A stretch of DNA of 64,000 nucleotides from Marispirochaeta sp. (lineage in GTDB: Bacteria > Spirochaetota > Spirochaetia > JC444 > Marispirochaetaceae). Below are positions 59,806 to 64,000 of this stretch, in pieces. The stretch spans positions 930,001 to 994,000 of the forward strand of contig NZ_OY764212.1 of NCBI RefSeq assembly GCF_963668165.1. Direction: 5' to 3'. Within the stretch, counting starts at the first letter, position 1, and every line of letters starts with the position of its first letter. Under the pieces are notes generated by a model. It did no database searches, was not told where the DNA came from, and saw only the letters and a list, made by a program, of their open reading frames with translations. The position numbers were made by a program, and so were the translations under genes.

Positions 59806-61330
59806 CTTTCTCCTCCATCAATAGCGGAAGGTGGACATCAATTAATGTATACTCCCCTTCCACAGAATCAATCCTGATCCCAAACTCATTACCGAACAGA
59901 AGGACTACCCGATCATGAATGTTCTTCAGACCGATGCAGACGCCTCCTGTCTCCGGCTGATCCCGGGGTACAGAGAGAAGCCGGGCCTGCTGTGCAGTGG
60001 AAATTCCGGAGCCATTATCCCGAACAGACAGAACCAATCCGCCATTAACTGTGTTTCCTTCCACCGATAACATCGCGTTGGAATTCTCCGAATTGAGCCT
60101 GGCAGTCAAGCCGTGCAATACGGCGTTTTCCAGCAAAGGCTGCAGCACCAGAGCCGGAATAAAATACTCCCCTGCCTGATCATCGAGTTTTGTTGAATAC
60201 TGCAGACGATGCTTGTACCGGATCTGCATCAGAGCGATATAATCGTCCATAATATCAAGTTCTTCCTGCACGGTAATAAGCCGGTCACTTTTAGATATTG
60301 TGTTGCGCAGAAGCCGACTGAGAGCCTGAATCGTTTCCGACATCTCACGGTCACCCCGAACGGCGGCAGTCATCTGGAGGGTCCCGAGGGTATTATACAG
60401 AAAATGGGGATTAATCTGGTACTGCAGAGCCTTGAATTGCGCCTTTCTCGTTTCCCGCTCTTTGTTCAATGATTCCTCGTATAAGGCATGAATACGCATC
60501 GCCATTCGGTTAAAGGCGTTATGAATGATCCCTACCTCATCTTCGCTGTCAGGAATGAGTACCGTATCCAGCCGGCGGGGATACTCTCTTTCGCTCATAT
60601 TCCTCACCTCCGACGCGAGCCTGTTGATCGGTTCTATAAGCTTGCGGGCAGAGACCAGAGATACCAGGATCACCATAATCATGCTGCATCCAATAATGAT
60701 CACCATAATAAAAATGTAAGAATCGATCTTTCCCGGGATTTTTCTGCTGATGGATTCCAGCAGTTGGGAGAAATTACCCCCGGTAATGTTCATCACATAC
60801 ATTTGAGCCAGGAAACTTCTGAATACATTTCTTTCTTCCCTGCTGTCTGAAGTATTGATAAGGTTCAGAAGCTTTTCATAGAAGATCTGTCTGTCCATCT
60901 CAAAAAGAATTTCCTCTGCCCGCTCACCGTGAATAATGTCACTGTAAATGGTCTGTCCTTCTTCAAGTTTCTTTTTGGTAAAGAGCCACACATACCAGGC
61001 CTGCTCTATTTCATAGGAAATATCCTGAGGAAGAAAATGCAGCAGGCTATTCTGTTTGAGGGTTTTGAAGGATTGGTCCAGCTTGACGGTAGCATTTATC
61101 CATTCGTTTTCCATACGCTCCAGCCGGTTTACAGCATCAAGCCGATAATACAGGACATCATTGGTGACACTGTCAAGAGCATTCCAGTCGGAGAGAACCG
61201 TGATTGTCTGATTGGAGAGCTCTTTAAGGTTCAACATTATCCCGGATAGAAGAACAGTACAGAAAAAAAGGGCAATGAGAAAAAGAGAGGTTTTCAATGT
61301 CGTAGAAGCAATCTTTTTTACAATTCTCAC
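59783..61330 (-). CDS. YesM-type sensor histidine kinase
   Basis: A 515-aa membrane kinase of the LytS/YesM class. N-terminal helix (SLFLIALFFCTVLLSGIML), an extracytoplasmic region of about 170 residues, a second helix (YIFIMVIIIGCSMIMVILV) with a HAMP domain (SARKLIEPINRLASEVRNM), then the His box INPHFLYNTLGTLQMTAA and the ATPase segment LQPLLENAVLHGL with VRDNGSGIS. It starts with GTG and no clear ribosome site. It probably senses a carboxylate or the adjacent binding protein and passes phosphate to the AraC-type regulator. Confidence 0.9.
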   Translation of the reverse strand: MRIVKKIASTTLKTSLFLIALFFCTVLLSGIMLNLKELSNQTITVLSDWNALDSVTNDVLYYRLDAVNRLERMENEWINATVKLDQSFKTLKQNSLLHFLPQDISYEIEQAWYVWLFTKKKLEEGQTIYSDIIHGERAEEILFEMDRQIFYEKLLNLINTSDSREERNVFRSFLAQMYVMNITGGNFSQLLESISRKIPGKIDSYIFIMVIIIGCSMIMVILVSLVSARKLIEPINRLASEVRNMSEREYPRRLDTVLIPDSEDEVGIIHNAFNRMAMRIHALYEESLNKERETRKAQFKALQYQINPHFLYNTLGTLQMTAAVRGDREMSETIQALSRLLRNTISKSDRLITVQEELDIMDDYIALMQIRYKHRLQYSTKLDDQAGEYFIPALVLQPLLENAVLHGLTARLNSENSNAMLSVEGNTVNGGLVLSVRDNGSGISTAQQARLLSVPRDQPETGGVCIGLKNIHDRVVLLFGNEFGIRIDSVEGEYTLIDVHLPLLMEEKDAAAFNR

Positions 61331-61493
61331 TGGCGGTCATTAACCTCTGTGAAGAGAATACTTAGTGCCGGTGTCATCATTCATGGTGCCAGAAATATTG
61401 AACTGGACCGGCAATAGACTGTATTGTACCATGCTGGTACAATAAATCTTATACAAAGGTCCATAGCGCAGCAGGACATTCCGGAAGGTTACA

Positions 61494-62240
61494 ATGATCC
61501 CACTATTTCCAGAAACAGCCAGACCTCTCGTATTCGCCCATCGCGGCTGCTCCTACCGGGCCCCGGAAAACACCATGGCGGCCTTTGAACTGGCGGTAAA
61601 ACAGCAGATTCCCGGAATAGAACTGGATATTCAGCTCAGCGCCGATGGAGAACTTGTTGTATTTCATGACAGTAACCTTGAACGAATATGCGGTATTTCC
61701 GGAAGCGTCACGGATTTTACCATGAAGGAACTGCAGCAAATGGATGCGGGCACATGGAAAGCCCCGCAATACACGGGAAGCGGCATTCCCTCATTGCGGG
61801 AGGTCCTTTCTGCCTTCGGAGGATCGGTTCTCTTTGATGTAGAGATCAAGTATTACCGCTTTCGGGAGGCCCTGAATATTCCGGCGGCAATGGCTGAACT
61901 TCTGGACGAACTGGACCTTCATGAAGGTATCGCTGTTTCGAGCTTTGATCCCCGGATAGTGCGCAGAGCAAAACAGGTGCTGCCGTCGATCCCGGCCGGA
62001 CTCATCCATGACGCCGGTTCGCTGCCTTCATGGCTGCCTCTCGCTGCGGCCTGCAGTTACAGCAGAGCAGACTTCCGAAAACCCTCCTCCGCCATTATCA
62101 AAGGACCGGTATCCGGAAGACATCCCCGGCTCTGCTGGACCGTGGATTCCTCCGATGAAGCCCGGCGTTGTCTTTCTGCCGGTGCAGCGGGAATAATCTC
62201 AAACCGCCCCGAAGATCTGCTCATTTTAAACGTTCACTGA
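61494..62240 (+). CDS. Glycerophosphodiester phosphodiesterase
   Basis: A 248-aa TIM-barrel enzyme that cuts glycerophosphodiesters to glycerol 3-phosphate and an alcohol. Motifs are VFAHRGCSYRAPENTMAAFE (catalytic His-Arg and Glu), GIELDIQLSADGELVVFHD (metal Glu-Asp), LFDVEIKY and the end WTVDS. A GGAAGG site precedes the ATG. It lacks a signal peptide, so it acts in the cytoplasm. Its 3' end overlaps the convergent lipoprotein gene by 20 bases. Confidence 0.92.
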   Translation: MIPLFPETARPLVFAHRGCSYRAPENTMAAFELAVKQQIPGIELDIQLSADGELVVFHDSNLERICGISGSVTDFTMKELQQMDAGTWKAPQYTGSGIPSLREVLSAFGGSVLFDVEIKYYRFREALNIPAAMAELLDELDLHEGIAVSSFDPRIVRRAKQVLPSIPAGLIHDAGSLPSWLPLAAACSYSRADFRKPSSAIIKGPVSGRHPRLCWTVDSSDEARRCLSAGAAGIISNRPEDLLILNVH

Positions 62241-63396
62241 ATTCTGCACCCAGGATCTTACCCAGCTGCCGGTATGCTGATACAACCGTACTCCTGGAGT
62301 TCCCGCCGATAACCGACTTTTTCATCTCCCCGGTTGAATAGGAAATACCCTCCGAGGCAAAATGCATCGCCTGGGCCGAACCGAGAACGGTAATATGAAT
62401 TCTCCCTTCTTTTTCCGCGTACTCCGATATCCTGGTATTTCCGTAGATAAGCCAGCCGGCGCGCCCGTGGATCTCCCCCAGGCGGCGGGCAATCTCCCGC
62501 GGATTTTCGCCGTAGCCTTCCATCCCGGGCTCAAGAATCTTCACATCAAACAGGTCAGAATCAAAAACCCCGGCAATACCAGAAGCAGTATAACTGCCTC
62601 CGGTCAGATTACCCGCATTATCACGATCTGAAATCAGGACTCCCAGCACGATTTTGCTTTCCGCCTCCTTTACCCGGTACGGGAAAACCGCTTGAACAGT
62701 ATTGACGGAGCGTTTGAGGGCATGAAAGGCATCCGCGGCACGAGTCCCGGGAAAGACAGGTTCACTGATACCTGCAAGTTCCCGCTCGAGATCCAGAGAT
62801 ATATGGACAGCGCCGTTGCCCCGAAAAAAAGGTACCGGGGGTTTATATGATACAGCCCCATCTTCGGCAGAGAAAAAGAGGAGCAGGGATTCGCTGCCTG
62901 GAATGGCAACGCCGGGAATCGTATGCCGTACCAGAAGTCTCACATCGGAGAGTCCATCAGCCTGTTCGCCGTAGATGACCCGGGCCTCGAAGGAAGAGGG
63001 AAACGGCCGTCCCAGCCCAACTGTCATTCCGGCAGTCAGGGGCTCTATTCTGATCTTTTCTACTATCCTGCGACTTTTCTCCAGAACTCTCACAATCTGC
63101 TCTTCTGTGTCCCCTGACAAAAACCTCTCGGAGCTGAGGGCTGCCAGATATGCCTTGAGCGCCAGATAAGGCCTGTCCGCTGCAAGAAGGCGGTCTCCTT
63201 TCTGCTCGCTGGGTACAGGAGAATCATCTCCTTCGACTGCCGGCACAACCCCTGAAACATCCGGTGCCGCGTAATCACCCTCCTGGTAAGCCGCATCCGC
63301 TTTGGAACCTGATGCGGACGCACATCCGGTCAAAGCGATGAGACAAACAATGAGTAGAACGAGTATCAGGTATAAGTACGGTTTCCAACGGGCCAT
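62221..63396 (-). CDS. Lipoprotein of unknown function
   Basis: A 391-aa lipoprotein. The signal peptide carries lipobox ALTGC at about residue 25. The part at 80-110 is helical (YLALKAYLAALSSE, like an LPO or TPR repeat). The end (GRAGWLIYGNTRISEYAEKEG and SVIGGNSRSTVVSAYRQLGKIL) has a beta-rich pattern seen in LPP20/CsgG-like lipoproteins. It precedes no known partner. The family is not recognised with confidence. Confidence 0.7.
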   Translation of the reverse strand: MARWKPYLYLILVLLIVCLIALTGCASASGSKADAAYQEGDYAAPDVSGVVPAVEGDDSPVPSEQKGDRLLAADRPYLALKAYLAALSSERFLSGDTEEQIVRVLEKSRRIVEKIRIEPLTAGMTVGLGRPFPSSFEARVIYGEQADGLSDVRLLVRHTIPGVAIPGSESLLLFFSAEDGAVSYKPPVPFFRGNGAVHISLDLERELAGISEPVFPGTRAADAFHALKRSVNTVQAVFPYRVKEAESKIVLGVLISDRDNAGNLTGGSYTASGIAGVFDSDLFDVKILEPGMEGYGENPREIARRLGEIHGRAGWLIYGNTRISEYAEKEGRIHITVLGSAQAMHFASEGISYSTGEMKKSVIGGNSRSTVVSAYRQLGKILGAEFSERLK

Positions 63397-63419
63397 TACG
63401 CGATTACCTGCAGTGATAA

Positions 63420-64000
63420 TTAAAAAAGACCGGCATAAAAAGCAAGCTCATTTCCCCGCTGATACGCCGGCGAAAAGTTCTCCATACCTTCAATTCCCGG
63501 TGTAAGTGTATACACCAGGGATTCCAGATCCTCTATGGAACCAAGGAACCATACCTTGAACCTGGCCTCTCCGGAAGAGGCGGACAGCCGGGATATTTTT
63601 CGGACCCCGCCTTCCAGATCCTGAAGAAAACGCTTTACTGCCTGCTGCCCCGGGGAATTCAGAAGGATCAGTTCATAGGGGATTCCCTGAATCATGGCCC
63701 GTCCATAGGACTCCCGGGCCTCAGCTACCAGCTCCGGTAATAGTTCAAGAAAAACGCTTCCCAGGGCTAAACCGACAGCCTCCTGTTCTGATTCGGCACT
63801 GAAAGCGGGAGGCGATTCCCTGGAAGAGAGGGATGCAGCCTTGTCCCAGCTCAGGGTATCTATCAGGTTAATCTCTACCGAAGCGGTGGCATAAAATCCG
63901 CCGGAGTCACGGCGGGTCTTTATTTCTGAATCAACTTCAAGGTACATATCCGCTGTCAACTTTGCCGCAGTCCACTGGAGCAGCGGGACCTCTCCATTGG
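63420..64000 (-). CDS. Partial envelope protein of unknown function
   Basis: The frame is open through the window end at 64000, so the N-terminus is missing. At least 193 residues are seen, with LEVDSEIKTRRDSGGFYATASVEINLID, a segment LGSVFLELLPELVAEARESYGRAM and a C-terminal FLGSIEDLESLVYTL. The alternating strand and helix pattern fits an LPP20- or flagellar-type envelope protein. It lies 23 bases upstream of the lipoprotein gene on the same strand, and the two probably form one operon. Confidence 0.55.
   Translation of the reverse strand, partial: NGEVPLLQWTAAKLTADMYLEVDSEIKTRRDSGGFYATASVEINLIDTLSWDKAASLSSRESPPAFSAESEQEAVGLALGSVFLELLPELVAEARESYGRAMIQGIPYELILLNSPGQQAVKRFLQDLEGGVRKISRLSASSGEARFKVWFLGSIEDLESLVYTLTPGIEGMENFSPAYQRGNELAFYAGLF

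Noticed and set aside
1..64000. rRNA, tRNA and CRISPR arrays
   Set aside because: None was recognised: intergenic regions are short and no cloverleaf or repeat-spacer pattern was seen by eye.

Overview
The window reads as chromosomal DNA (moderate to high GC) from a free-living, anaerobic or facultative spirochaete, most likely Spirochaetaceae. This is inferred from the gene mix: a malic enzyme and tricarboxylate uptake, a Rex-linked [FeFe]-hydrogenase cluster, a FapA/DUF342 protein, lipoprotein-rich envelope genes, an acidic FtsK, and proteins that look like spirochaete family-specific hypotheticals. No rRNA, tRNA or CRISPR array was recognised. Gene density is high and most genes lie in short operons.

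Layout. 1-2.3 kb: a lipoprotein and a SulP anion transporter, both broken by single-base shifts at short homopolymers. 2.4-7.7 kb: malic enzyme, a DUF1189 membrane protein, a DUF2087 regulator divergent from a BamA/Omp85-like outer-membrane barrel, and an oversized nucleoside diphosphate kinase-like protein. 7.8-13.6 kb: rex followed by a five-gene hydrogenase cluster, in which two modules (thioredoxin-like [2Fe-2S] protein plus [FeFe]-hydrogenase) flank a SpoIIE-type phosphatase. The first hydrogenase has a PAS domain and lacks the proton-relay Cys (sensory type). The second keeps it (catalytic type). A Rex-type operator overlaps the predicted start of rex transcription. 13.6-17.7 kb: a PhoR-like kinase/retropepsin-like/RimK operon on the minus strand and a lipoprotein whose only sensible start codon is ATC.

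17.7-21.2 kb: a 350-bp intergenic stretch with a multibranched fold, a thioesterase, a FemAB/GNAT-like protein and one IS110-family element with a probable bridge-RNA region. 21.2-27 kb: yajC-secD-secF, a small conserved protein and groEL. 27-32 kb: an unrecognised 545-aa protein, birA, mnmA and fapA. 32-38.5 kb: an arginine operon argR-argC-argB-argD-argG followed by pgi. 38.5-50 kb: an NlpC/P60 protein, a cyclase-like protein, msrB, a eukaryote-type (AroQ-beta) chorismate mutase, ftsK, uppP, a lytic transglycosylase lipoprotein, a DnaK-substrate-domain/LysM fusion, a TPR protein and a frameshifted prepilin peptidase. 50-54 kb: mnmE-mnmG-rsmG. 54-61.3 kb: a tripartite tricarboxylate transporter (tctA, tctB and two tctC genes) with its YesN/YesM-like two-component system. 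61.5-64 kb: a glycerophosphodiester phosphodiesterase and two envelope proteins, the last cut by the window end.

How the genes work together: rex and the hydrogenases link H2 metabolism to NADH/NAD+ balance, with an H2-sensing branch through the phosphatase. The SecDF-YajC, GroEL, FtsK, UppP and lytic transglycosylase genes serve envelope and protein traffic. The arg genes make arginine under ArgR, and the tct locus takes up a carboxylate under its own two-component control. The most unusual items are the sensory hydrogenase module, the Hsp70-substrate-domain/LysM fusion, the eukaryote-type chorismate mutase, a divergent promoter pair that seems to produce leaderless mRNAs, and the structured intergenic RNA candidate.
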